Shown: piece by piece, positions 24,573-32,817 of the stretch
Layout: every line of letters begins with the position of its first letter
How positions within the stretch are numbered: position 1 is the first letter of the stretch
Source of the DNA: Candidatus Stackebrandtia excrementipullorum
Lineage (GTDB): Bacteria > Actinomycetota > Actinomycetes > Mycobacteriales > Micromonosporaceae
Reading direction: 5' to 3'
Assembly: GCA_019113825.1 (NCBI GenBank)
Contig: DXGR01000117.1
Coordinates: forward strand, 1 to 38,758
Length of the DNA stretch: 38,758 nucleotides
Notes under the pieces: generated by a model
Seen by the model: the letters and a program-made list of their open reading frames with translations, nothing else
The model's database searches: none
What the model was told of the DNA's origin: nothing
Translations under genes and position numbers: made by a program

Positions 24573-25661
24573 ATGACCGTGGAAATGGCGCTGTGGCGGG
24601 CCGACGATCAAGGGCTGACACGACTGACACCGACCCGCGTGGTGTCTGAGTCCCAGCTTGAGGATCACATCGAAAAAGATCCCACCATCCTTGGGCGCCA
24701 ACTGCTACTCGTCGGACGACAGGTAAAGACCGACCATGGTGGAGTCGTCGATCTCCTGGCCGTCGACGCCGAAGGCACGGTGCACGTCATCGAACTGAAA
24801 CGCGACAGAACAACACGAGACGTCGTCGCGCAAACCCTCGACTACGCCTCATGGGCGGCGGAACTCAGCCATACACGCATCACCGAACTTTTCGCGGAAT
24901 ATCGACCCGGTACCGCTTTCGACGCCGCGTTCGTCGAATGCTTCGGAGGGGAACCCCCGGAAAACCTTAACGAAAATCAAACACTGACGATCGTCACCGC
25001 ATCGGTGGACCCGGCGACCGAACGGATCGTGCGTTACCTCAACACGACGTTCAACTTGCCCGTCAACGTCGTGTTCTTCCTCCACTTCGAAGACAACGGC
25101 GGCTCCTATCTGGCACGCACGTGGCTGGTGACCGAGGACGACGAGGTGTCAAAGCCCGCTACGAAACAGCGGACACTCGAGGTGTGGAACAAGCGCGACT
25201 GGTACGTGGCGTTCGGCGAGACCGTGGACGGTCGTTCCTGGGAGGACGCCCGTACCTTCGGGTTCGTATCCGCCGGTGGCGGCTCGTGGTACTCCCAAAA
25301 ACTCAAGAACCTCCCGATCGGTGCGCGCATTTTTACGTGTATCCCCCAACGGGGATACGTCGGTGTGGGGATCGTGACCGCAGAAGCCGTCCGATTCGAC
25401 GAAGCGGTGGTCACCAATGGTGGGCGCCAACACCGGCTGAAGGACCTCCCACTCAAGGGACGCTACCGTCGCAATCCCGCCGGTGATACCGACGAAGACG
25501 CCGAATACGCGGTTGCGGTCACCTGGTTGAAGACCGTGCCGGTCGAAGATGCGGTCTGGAAGACGGGAATGTTCGCGAACCAGAACCCCGCGTGCAAACT
25601 ACGAAAACAATTCACCATCGATACGGTTGTCGACGTTTTCGGTCTCTCCGACGTCGATTAA
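24573..25661 (+). CDS. PD-(D/E)XK nuclease (DUF91/NucS-like) with PUA/EVE-like C-terminus
   Basis: A 362-residue protein. Residues 25-115 form a nuclease domain with the restriction-fold signature D60...E74-L-K76 (GGVVDLLAVDAEGTVHVIELKRD) and the following Q/Y element VAQTLDYASW, as in NucS and DUF91 proteins. The second half (about 205-300) has WNKRDWYVAFGE and LPIGARIFTCIPQRGYVGVGIV, which resembles PUA/EVE-type base-reading folds. I infer a nuclease that may recognise modified or mismatched DNA, so defence or repair are both possible. Start at 24573 (MTVEMALWR) is favoured because homologues begin so; an in-frame start at 24480 exists. No ribosome site is visible before 24573, and the message may be leaderless. 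Confidence 0.72.
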   Translation: MTVEMALWRADDQGLTRLTPTRVVSESQLEDHIEKDPTILGRQLLLVGRQVKTDHGGVVDLLAVDAEGTVHVIELKRDRTTRDVVAQTLDYASWAAELSHTRITELFAEYRPGTAFDAAFVECFGGEPPENLNENQTLTIVTASVDPATERIVRYLNTTFNLPVNVVFFLHFEDNGGSYLARTWLVTEDDEVSKPATKQRTLEVWNKRDWYVAFGETVDGRSWEDARTFGFVSAGGGSWYSQKLKNLPIGARIFTCIPQRGYVGVGIVTAEAVRFDEAVVTNGGRQHRLKDLPLKGRYRRNPAGDTDEDAEYAVAVTWLKTVPVEDAVWKTGMFANQNPACKLRKQFTIDTVVDVFGLSDVD

Positions 25662-25668
25662 ACCGGTT

Positions 25669-25684
25669 TCGGGGGCGACCCCGA
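25669..25684. terminator. short hairpin between convergent genes
   Basis: TCGGGG-GCGA-CCCCGA, a 6-bp stem with a GNRA tetraloop, just after the nuclease stop codon and before the convergent small gene. Weak as a terminator, no U-tract. Confidence 0.4.
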
Positions 25685-25711
25685 GGATCTTGTGCCCCAC
25701 CTGCGCAGCCG

Positions 25712-25957
25712 TCAGGCCGTGGTCGTCCAGCCGTTGGGGGAGATCGAATAGTCGCCCGCCTTCTCCAGCGCGGCCGCCACCGCAGTTGCGGACAGTTCAG
25801 AGTCGTCCTTGTGTTTAAGGATCAGTCGCGACGTTCCGGTGGGTTCCAACTCCGCGGCCACCGCGCCGACCCCCTCGACCAGGCTGACCTGGGCGGTGAC
25901 GGCGCGGACGTCGGCGGCGGTGACCATTCCGGTCACGGTGACAATGGTGCTGATCAA
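25712..25957 (-). CDS. small HMA-like (heavy-metal-associated fold) protein without CxxC
   Basis: An 81-residue protein with the beta-alpha-beta-beta-alpha-beta pattern of HMA domains: TIVTVTGMVTAADVRAVTAQVSLVEGVGAVAAELEPTGTSRLILKHKDDSELSATAVAAALEKAGDY. The metal-binding CxxC expected after the first strand is absent (TGMVTA instead), so it may not bind copper. The start is TTG 25957, chosen because GAAGGAG sits seven bases upstream; longer in-frame starts have none. It lies 35 bp downstream of the oxidoreductase gene, in the same operon. Confidence 0.65.
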   Translation of the reverse strand: MISTIVTVTGMVTAADVRAVTAQVSLVEGVGAVAAELEPTGTSRLILKHKDDSELSATAVAAALEKAGDYSISPNGWTTTA

Positions 25958-25992
25958 CGGATGTCTCCTTCGTAGCGCCGGAGGACGAATGG

Positions 25993-27510
25993 TCAGATCC
26001 GACCGTTGAACGCCTGCAACGCGGCGTCCTCTCGTGTACCTCCCCGGCCGTCGCCGTAACCGGAGTAGTCGGCGATCCATTCGACGGAACGGACCCACTT
26101 GACCATCTTATAGCCGTGCTGGGACTCCACCCGGAGTCGCAACGGAGCACCCAAGTGGACCTCCAACGGGTGACCGTTGCGTTCGTAGGCGAGGATCGTC
26201 TCAGCCTCGTCCACATCGTCGAGCGACAACACGGCATAGAACGGTTCCCGGGGACGATGGTCGTACATCTCCTGGGCTAGACCGTGGGACGTGATGAGGA
26301 CGTACCGGGCGTTCTCGGGTCGCGGCCCCAGAAGGTCGAGGACCTCACGCAACCGAACGCCGCCCCACTTCGACGTCGCCGACCATCCCTGCATGCACGT
26401 GTGCACCGCGATGTACTCGGTCTTCGGCAGCTTCCGAAGGTCGTCGAGGCTCAGTCGGAGCGTGCGTCCGTTGAGGTCACCACCGACGTCGAGCCGCCAA
26501 TCGTGGAACCCGTCGTCACGGTGCTCCAGCCACTCGGTGGACTCGTCCGCGGTGGGCGGCAGCCCGTTCGTCCAGTGGAACTCCGAAATATCGTCCTCTG
26601 TGAAGGAACCCTGTCGCCGCATGCGTGGCTTCATCCAGTTGAACGCGACCCGACGAACCGGTTCCGTCACCGCCACGAGGATCCGTTGGGTACGCGCTCG
26701 ATTCGCCAAACTCAGGTAACTCAACGCGATCCAGAAGGCCACGACCACGACGATCGTCGCCAGCGCGATGGTAAAAGCCTGCGCGTACCGGGACGGATCC
26801 TCCACACCGAAGACCATGCGGGGCAGGTTGTAATCGGGGTGAACGATGAAGACCAGACCCAGATGCATGACGATGAACAGGGTCATCGCGACCATGCCGA
26901 TGAAGTGCAACGACCGCGCGCCCTGATGGCCACCCCAGAACTTGACGTACCAGGGGAAACGGGACCGCACCGCCGGTGACATCGCAAGCCCGGTCAGGAT
27001 CAGCAGCGGCGCCAGCAGGAAGATCACGCCCGTGTAGGCGAGCATCTGGAGGGCGTCGTAGGGCTGAAAGTGCTCGATCGAGGGCATCCCGAAACCCAGG
27101 TACACCACCAACGAGTCCCACGCGTCACCGAAGACGTCCCACGATGTGGGGATGATGCGTCGCCACAGACCGGTGGCGAACAACAGGACGGCGTAGACGA
27201 CGCCGTTGAGCAGCCACAACGTGGTGCCCAACCCGTGCCAGTGGCGGCCCAACCCGATGTTTTTACGACCGGGCAGCGTCAACAGCGGACTGGCCGAGCG
27301 TTCGTCCATCAGGGATGTGTAAACGCCCTCCTCCTTGGGGAGCCTCCTGCGGGTGAACCGCGCCCACTCCGTCCCCGGTTTACAGTCGTTTCGCCACCAC
27401 AGTCGCGGCAGCGAGCTGAGGATCTCCCAACCACTGCGCAGCAGTATCCCGATCAGCACGAAGTTCAACAGGTGGGTGGCCCGCAGCCACAGTGGAAAAT
27501 CCGGATCCAT
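25993..27510 (-). CDS. membrane cytochrome b / molybdopterin (sulfite oxidase-like) fusion oxidoreductase
   Basis: A 505-residue protein in two parts. The N-terminal half (about 1-285) is a cytochrome-b-like membrane domain with several helices and potential haem ligands H13, H90 or H92, H202 and H216. The C-terminal half (about 300-500) is a sulfite-oxidase/nitrate-reductase-type molybdopterin domain, with the molybdenum-ligand cysteine C372 in AVHTCMQGWSATSKWGGV and the family regions YEDHRPREPFYAVLSL-like (YDHRPREPFYAVLSL) and HLGAPLRLRVESQHGYKMVKWVRSVEW. I infer electron transfer between the cofactor and the membrane quinone pool; no Tat signal precedes the domain, which is unusual for a periplasmic Mo-enzyme. 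Confidence 0.88.
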   Translation of the reverse strand: MDPDFPLWLRATHLLNFVLIGILLRSGWEILSSLPRLWWRNDCKPGTEWARFTRRRLPKEEGVYTSLMDERSASPLLTLPGRKNIGLGRHWHGLGTTLWLLNGVVYAVLLFATGLWRRIIPTSWDVFGDAWDSLVVYLGFGMPSIEHFQPYDALQMLAYTGVIFLLAPLLILTGLAMSPAVRSRFPWYVKFWGGHQGARSLHFIGMVAMTLFIVMHLGLVFIVHPDYNLPRMVFGVEDPSRYAQAFTIALATIVVVVAFWIALSYLSLANRARTQRILVAVTEPVRRVAFNWMKPRMRRQGSFTEDDISEFHWTNGLPPTADESTEWLEHRDDGFHDWRLDVGGDLNGRTLRLSLDDLRKLPKTEYIAVHTCMQGWSATSKWGGVRLREVLDLLGPRPENARYVLITSHGLAQEMYDHRPREPFYAVLSLDDVDEAETILAYERNGHPLEVHLGAPLRLRVESQHGYKMVKWVRSVEWIADYSGYGDGRGGTREDAALQAFNGRI

Positions 27511-27531
27511 GTGTCCCCATCGATTCGTTTG

Positions 27532-27708
27532 TTACGGCCGATTGCGGATTACCCAGGCCCGCTCGACGCATACCTCTGCGAAGCCGTGTATCAACCCGTT
27601 GTTCTGCAGCTTCACGCGACGTCGGCTGCCGTCCGTCCCCTGATCAGTGTAGGTGCGAGCCGAGAAGTTGGAGGTCGTCCAGCCGGGAAACCACGACGGC
27701 GAGTACAC
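27532..27708 (-). pseudogene. fragment of a small unknown protein
   Basis: 58 codons ending TYTDQGTDGSRRRVKLQNNG...FAEVCVERAWVIRNRP, with protein-like composition, low Arg bias and no start other than an unsupported GTG. It looks like the C-terminal remnant of a secreted or coat-type protein, but I cannot name it. It lies between two genes of the same strand. Confidence 0.3.
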
Positions 27709-27832
27709 CGTGGTGATAGGTGCCGGGGCTGCCCGTGGATTATGTGGAGCTGAAGTGCGGTTACGGTCGAGCCGTCCTGTCGCCCTGTCGCCCGACCCGG
27801 TGTCGGTGTCGTTCGATCCGATCGGGGTCCGG

Positions 27833-29143
27833 TCAACGCGGCTCGGGGAGCACGTGACGCCGGGTCTCTTCGATGTGGTCGTACGACATCGCCGTGGGAG
27901 CACTCACCCCGGCGCGATAGGCGTCGGCTGCTGCGACGGCCTGGGTGATTGCCGTGCGGTATAGGAGAGAACCAGTGCTGACACGTCGTACCCCGAGCTC
28001 CCGAAGACGGTGAAACGGATGTTCCGCCAGAACGTTGAGCGGTGTCCTACCGAGGACGCCGACAAGGTCTTCGATGAGGGGTTCGTCGCGTAGCCCGGGG
28101 ACGAATACGCCGTCGGCGCCGGCATCGACGTACGCCGTCGCCCTGGTCGACGTCGACTCGTGATCAAGCCCGAGCCAGTACGTGTCGACGCGGGCGTTGA
28201 CGAACAGTTCCGGCGCGGCGGCCTTGAGCGCCGACACGCGGTCACATTGTTCGTCGACCGATTCAAGGCGATCACCGCGACCGTCCTCGATGTTCACACC
28301 GGCTACACCCATCGTGGTCAGTTCGGCGGCCAGTTCACCGGCGTCGACGCCGAACCCGGCCTCGATATCCACTGTGATCGGGACCGGAAGCCGGGCAAGT
28401 GAACGCGCAAGCTCCAGAGTCTCCCTGTACGTGCTGCCGACCGCATCCGGTAGACCGCGCGATGCGGCCACACCGAGACTGGTGGTGCCGATCGCGAGGT
28501 ATCCCCGCCGAACCAGCGCCGCCGCTGAGGCGAAGTCCCACGCATTGGGCAGCAGCAACGGCTCGTCGGCGTCGTGCAGACCCGGGAACCGGCCGACGCC
28601 GTCGAGGAGCGCTTCGGCGTGCTGCTCGCCCGGACACGCGTGTCGTCCCGCCCCGAAGGGGAACCTTGACAGGTCTACGAGGACCTCCTCGCCTGACGGG
28701 GAGGTGCGACGCGTAGTGGGGACCGGCGGACGATTACCCGTGATCGCGGACCGAGTGGCACCCGATGCCTGAACCAGTAGACCGATCAGTGCGGCCGTGT
28801 CCTCGTTCCAGCGACCTCCCGTTGCATTCACCAGGCGACCGACGGCTTGGTCCGCCTCCGGCGTGACAGGATCGTGCGGTTGGTAGGAGGCCGCGACGAT
28901 GTCGACGTCGGACGCCAAGTGGCGCGGCAGACCAAGTGCCTCAGCCAGTGTGGCGACAGGATGGCCCGGCCTGCGGAGCCGGTCGAGCGGCACCTTTTCC
29001 AGGAGGCGGACTGCGGCCTCCCGTCGCCGCACGTGGTCGGCGCCCTCGGCGAAGCGAGCGACGTGGGACCGCAGCCACGCGACACCGGTCGATCCGCGCG
29101 GAACGTGTGGGACTACGAAAGTCGAGTCGTTCAGTATCTCCAT
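27833..29143 (-). CDS. fusion of a reduced cytochrome-P450-like region with an isocitrate lyase/PEP-mutase domain
   Basis: 436 residues. The N-terminal ~190 residues retain P450-like segments: an HVRRR C-helix-like motif, an I-helix-like LLVQASGATRSAI, PPVPTTRR, and the cysteine loop FPFGAGRHACPGEQHAEAL. The EXXR helix and much of the core are missing. From about residue 200 (FPGLHDADEPLLLPNAWDFASAAALV) it is a complete ICL/PEPM-type TIM barrel: GTTSLGVAA, VPITVDIEAGFG, GVNIEDGRGD and VNARVDTYWLG. The ICL-specific KKCGH is absent, so the PEP-mutase-like branch (C-P or C-C lyase, or carboxyvinyl-type reaction) is more likely. The start is ATG 29143. Divergent from an ArsR gene. Confidence 0.75.
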   Translation of the reverse strand: MEILNDSTFVVPHVPRGSTGVAWLRSHVARFAEGADHVRRREAAVRLLEKVPLDRLRRPGHPVATLAEALGLPRHLASDVDIVAASYQPHDPVTPEADQAVGRLVNATGGRWNEDTAALIGLLVQASGATRSAITGNRPPVPTTRRTSPSGEEVLVDLSRFPFGAGRHACPGEQHAEALLDGVGRFPGLHDADEPLLLPNAWDFASAAALVRRGYLAIGTTSLGVAASRGLPDAVGSTYRETLELARSLARLPVPITVDIEAGFGVDAGELAAELTTMGVAGVNIEDGRGDRLESVDEQCDRVSALKAAAPELFVNARVDTYWLGLDHESTSTRATAYVDAGADGVFVPGLRDEPLIEDLVGVLGRTPLNVLAEHPFHRLRELGVRRVSTGSLLYRTAITQAVAAADAYRAGVSAPTAMSYDHIEETRRHVLPEPR

Positions 29144-29209
29144 TCGGCCAGTATCGAGCCCAATCACTTCGGTGGACGCCGAACTAACGCACGTGGATGA
29201 TGGTTGACC

Positions 29210-29902
29210 ATGACGGTGGAGAACCTTGTGTCGGTGGCGAGTGCATTGGCGGATCCGACGCGCGCACGAATGCTCGTTGCGTTGATGGACCAGCGAGTCT
29301 GGAGGACCGCGCGCGACCTCGCCCAGGTCGCCGGAGTCGCGGCCTCGACCGCCACGGGACACCTGAACCATCTGGTTGACCTGGGGATCCTCCTCGAGCG
29401 TCGTAGAGGTAGGTATCGCGACGTTCGGCTTGCCGGGCCCCACGTGGCCGAAGTTATCGAGGCCGTCGCCGCGCTCGGCAACCGCCCGGATGCGCCCGTG
29501 CGCGGATTGCGTGAGGCGTCCATCAAAGCGGCTCTTGCGCGTGGACGCACCTGCTACGACCACCTGGCCGGCATGCTCGGAATCGCCATTACCGATGCGT
29601 TGGTGAGGTCGAGGCTTCTGACCCACGAGTCGCTTACTTTGACCGCCGAGGGAGAAGCATGGCTCAGCGAAGCACTGGGATCACCATTCCAGCCCGGGCG
29701 GCGTCAACCGTCCCGAGCCTGTCTGGACTGGACCGAGAGGCGACCCCACCTGGCCGGAGCCGCAGGGGCGCACATCTCCACGGTGTTTCACGAGCGACAG
29801 TGGGTTCGCCCGACCGGGAGCAGTCGCGCGGTGCTCGTGACGCCGACGGGAAACGACGCGCTTCGGCGCCTGTTCGGTGGGAAAATTTCGACGGTGGGCT
29901 GA
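29210..29902 (+). CDS. ArsR/SmtB-type regulator with C-terminal extension
   Basis: A 230-residue winged-helix regulator. Residues 1-75 form the ArsR HTH (VENLVSVASALADPTRARMLVALMD; ARDLAQVAGVAASTATGHLNHLVDLGIL; ERRRGRYRDVRL). A further ~150 residues (EVIEAVAALGNRP..., TCYDHLAGMLGIAITDALVRSRLL, ..CLDWTERRPHLAGAAGAHI..) are conserved in the subfamily that carries an extended C-terminal domain. No CxC metal site is visible, so it likely senses an organic ligand. ATG 29210; the 66-bp gap to the divergent fusion gene is the probable target. Confidence 0.88.
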   Translation: MTVENLVSVASALADPTRARMLVALMDQRVWRTARDLAQVAGVAASTATGHLNHLVDLGILLERRRGRYRDVRLAGPHVAEVIEAVAALGNRPDAPVRGLREASIKAALARGRTCYDHLAGMLGIAITDALVRSRLLTHESLTLTAEGEAWLSEALGSPFQPGRRQPSRACLDWTERRPHLAGAAGAHISTVFHERQWVRPTGSSRAVLVTPTGNDALRRLFGGKISTVG

Positions 29903-30125
29903 CACTGCGAAGCCGCAGCCGAACCGCAACACGGCGAACAACGGCAGTGGTTGGCGCTCTCACGTGTGCGCTCGCGACGGTCGTGGCGTCCAACAGTGCC
30001 ATCATGGACAATAAACGCGAGAAGGTCGTTCCTCCCCGACCGTTGGTCATTGATGACAGTAGCCCTTCGGGTTTCTACGCATGATCAATCACTACTCCGG
30101 CAACCGAACGAAAGATTGTCAACAC

Positions 30126-31420
30126 ATGAAGGTGCGTTCCCTGGCGTTTGCCCTGGCCGTCGTTTTCGGTGCGGCCGCATGTTCAGATCAGCCCGCGCAG
30201 GACCAGCAGGAGGTGAAGCCGACATGGACAACCGAACTTCCATCTGACCTGGGGCAGCCCTACGAGGCTGTTTCTCAAGGCGAGCACGTCCTTCTGTCCA
30301 CGGCAAACGGCACAGCGGTCCTATCCGCGCACGACGGCGCACTGCTGTGGTCGCTTGCTGCCGATGAAGTGCCTATACAGCATCTGGCGTCCTGGTATCT
30401 ATATGACTCCTCGGTCGTTGCGGTGGGGCAGACGGCTATATGGGATGGGACATTGCTTCAGGCGATGAACTGTTCAAGTTTGATGACCATGTGCTGAACT
30501 GGAGTGCGTTCGACGCCGGGTTGATCACCGTGGAGTGCCCGACACAGGTCTGCACGATTGCGTCGCTCGATCCGACCAGCGGTGACAGGTTGTGGCGTAG
30601 AGACGTCGACGATGGACGTTTCTACTTGGTGCCGGAGGGTTCGTTGCAGGCCTATCACGAGGACCCCGTTGGACTTCCTTCTACTGGAACGCAAGTGGCC
30701 CTGTGGTCTGAACGCAACGACATCGAGACACAAGGAGAGATTCTCGATGTCGAGTCCGGCGATATATCGATCGTCCTCGCCAATCAAGACGTCGAAAGCG
30801 AACAGGCGTTCTTTTCCTCTCAAGATCGCTTTACCGAGTGGAATGAGATGCCTGACGGGTCGATCAAACTCACCACATACGACACCTTGACAGGAGAAAT
30901 CGCATGGACCACGACCGTGACGTCCGTTACCGGCCGTTGGGGTGATACGTCGTTGATCGGAACCGACATCGACGGCGTGAAAACTCTGATCAGCGCCGAA
31001 ACCGGCGATGTGGTGGTGGACGCAACGGAAGAAACCTATCTATCGGTCGACGATGACCTGAAATACCTGACGATCTTCAAAGACGGCAAAGTGGACCTTC
31101 AGGCTCAATCAACGGATACTTCGGACACCATATGGTCGGCTACGATCGAAGAGGGTCACGATGTCGACCCCATCACGTTCCGTTGGAGCGCCGTGTCTGA
31201 TGCAAACCTGGTTTACCACTATGGTGTCGCGGCATCAAGCGAGGCTCCGGCCGCGCTGAAAACGCTGGTGGCGGACCACGACACCGGCGGGAAGGTCTGG
31301 CTCGCCGGCGAACTGATCACGCCACTCTCGCTCCAGGGCAACGCACGTCTCACCAGTTGTCCGGGTACGTCCTGCACCGTTACGAACCAACGGTCGATCG
31401 CATACTTTGACCTCGGGTAA
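30126..31420 (+). pseudogene. lipoprotein with PQQ-like beta-propeller repeats, frameshifted
   Basis: The N-terminus MKVRSLAFALAVVFGAAACSDQ is a signal peptide with lipobox AAC (Cys near residue 19). Repeat-type segments follow (GALLWSLAADEV; SGDRLWRRDVD; TGEIAWTTTV; TGGKVWLAG), characteristic of PQQ-binding-like quinoprotein propellers. The frame changes near 30432: the first part reads VVAVGQ and the continuation YMGWDIASGDELFKFDD lies in the next frame. One added base after CAG joins them as VVAVGQDGYMGWDIASGD. The full-length product would be about 430 residues. Either a recent pseudogene or a one-base error; function unknown. Confidence 0.75.
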
Positions 31421-31429
31421 CCCGAGCTT
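31412..31429 (+). terminator. terminator hairpin with the stop codon in its loop
   Basis: CTCGGG-TAA-CCCGAG followed by CTTT. The TAA loop is the stop codon of the propeller lipoprotein, so termination of translation and transcription coincide. Confidence 0.5.
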
Positions 31430-31845
31430 TACGAGCCGGTCTCACTCTAGGGCGCCTACGGCGGTAGTCACGACTTTCAAGAGATAAGTCCAGTCAGGAC
31501 TTGAAGTCGAGCCGAGCATGACGGGCCGCCCCAAACCCGCCTTGGGGGTGACATGGTCGTGGGGCGCTCGTTCGACGATGGCGAATCGACCGCGACGAAG
31601 TGCTCGTCTAGCCACCTGATGTCTTCTCGAGCCGTTGCCGCCGCGTCAATTTGGCGGACACGCGCACACCTGCGCCGACACGATCCGGGCCATCCCGTCA
31701 CCACCCGGGTTCAGAGCACACGCACCGACCCGGATGCCGTACGTTTCCCCGAACGGAAAAATCGGCGCTCACCGAAGCGAACGCCGATCACGTTGTCTCA
31801 ACCAACAACGGCCGGGGTCTCAAAAGACCCGGAGTGGAGCTGATG
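31430..31845. other. gene-free, degraded segment at the left edge of the arsenic island
   Basis: 416 bp without a supportable gene. A minus-strand frame at 31477-31704 reads ATAREDIRWLDEHFVAVDSPSSNER, faintly similar to the C-terminus of extended NAD-binding reductases, then loses similarity; another frame there is equally open. I treat this as decayed coding DNA at a boundary. Confidence 0.35.
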
Positions 31846-32133
31846 ATGGCTTATCCGAACACGTCACCGCAGGTCACGGGGTTGGCCAGGCAGCTCAGGG
31901 CGGTGTCGGATGGATCATCCGACGATTCTGACCGCAATTCGGAACAGCCGGGGGCTGATTGTCGGCCGTGGTTGTTGCGGCGACGTCTGTCGGTCGATCA
32001 GCAGCGGGCCATCGTCCAGGGCGCACGTGACGGGATTCGACAGAAGGAACTGGCACAGCGCGCTGGGATCAGCGTGCGAAGCGTACGTCGGCTTCTTCAA
32101 ACCGCCCGGGAGGAGGGAACGTGGGATGAATGA
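31846..32133 (+). CDS. HTH protein, recombinase-associated type
   Basis: A 95-residue protein. The C-terminal half is a Hin/resolvase-like helix-turn-helix: LRRRLSVDQQRAIVQGARDGIRQKELAQRAGISVRSVRRLLQTAREEG. Such small HTH proteins are often encoded beside serine recombinases of actinobacterial integrative elements. ATG 31846 (or 31843) has GGAG six bases upstream. No recombinase catalytic domain precedes it here, so it may be a relic of an older insertion. It faces the arsenic operon, which runs convergently toward it. Confidence 0.6.
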   Translation: MAYPNTSPQVTGLARQLRAVSDGSSDDSDRNSEQPGADCRPWLLRRRLSVDQQRAIVQGARDGIRQKELAQRAGISVRSVRRLLQTAREEGTWDE

Positions 32134-32166
32134 GAAGTGCATCATGCCGCTCAACCGCACCCGTTG

Positions 32167-32177
32167 TTGAGAATCTG
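32167..32177. repeat. 11-bp direct repeat, copy 1
   Basis: TTGAGAATCTG, repeated at 32361-32371, flanking the gap between the HTH gene and arsC. Possibly duplicated or residual recombination sequence. Confidence 0.4.
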
Positions 32178-32318
32178 CACGTTGTGACCTCCCGCTCCCA
32201 AGGCGAATGTCCTTGAACCTCATGGTTTGACCTGCTATTACCGATGCTTTTCATCACTGGGCATTGTTTTTGGACGTATTTTGCACGCGGGTCTCGGGTG
32301 AAACTGATTGGCACGTGT

Positions 32319-32372
32319 GGAGGAGGTGAAGTCGTGGGCAGGAGGGCGACCTCCTCATTCTTGAGAATCTGA
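32319..32372 (+). other. strong ribosome site with a truncated 12-codon frame
   Basis: GGAGGAGGTGA (32319-32329) is followed after four bases by GTG 32334, but the frame stops after 12 codons at a TGA overlapping the second TTGAGAATCTG copy. The same region folds as AGGAGG-GCGA-CCTCCT (32340-32355). This looks like the beginning of a gene removed by rearrangement. Confidence 0.4.
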
Positions 32373-32400
32373 GTGGGGGCGGTTGTTTTGTTGCAGGTGT

Positions 32401-32817
32401 TCAGGCGCTGGGGTTTGGGCCCGGGGTGAGGTCGTCGATGAGGTCCTGAACACGTTGTTTGATTTGGTCACGGATGTGGCGAACGGTGTTGAGGTCTTGT
32501 CCGGCAGGGTCGTCAAGCTTCCAGTCTTCGTAGCGTTTGCCGGGAAAGACGGGGCAGGCGTCACCGCAGCCCATGGTGATGATGACGTCACTGGTTTCGG
32601 CTGTGGTGTAGTCGAGTTTGCGTGGCGTGTTGGCGGTGATGTCGATGCCGACTTCGGCCATTGCTTTTATAGCAATGGGATTGAGGGTGTCGGCGGGTTC
32701 GGATCCGGCGGATCGAACGTCAATGGTGTCAGGTGCGAGGTGTCGTAGCCATCCGGCGGCCATTTGGGATCGTCCGGCGTTGTGGACGCAGACGAATAGG
32801 ACGGTGGGCTTGGTCAT
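32401..32817 (-). CDS. arsC: arsenate reductase, low-molecular-weight phosphatase type
   Basis: A 138-residue ArsC of the LMW-PTP fold. The P-loop CX5R is C10-VHNAG-R16 (FVCVHNAGRSQMAAG). The redox cysteine pair is C84 and C88 in TMGCGDACPVFPGKRYEDWKLDDPAGQ, with the catalytic Asp in the DDPAG loop. This is the thioredoxin/mycothiol-dependent family that reduces arsenate to arsenite in the cytoplasm for Acr3 export. ATG 32817 has AAGGAG eight bases upstream and overlaps the acr3 stop (ATGA). Last gene of the arsR-acr3-arsC operon. Confidence 0.95.
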   Translation of the reverse strand: MTKPTVLFVCVHNAGRSQMAAGWLRHLAPDTIDVRSAGSEPADTLNPIAIKAMAEVGIDITANTPRKLDYTTAETSDVIITMGCGDACPVFPGKRYEDWKLDDPAGQDLNTVRHIRDQIKQRVQDLIDDLTPGPNPSA

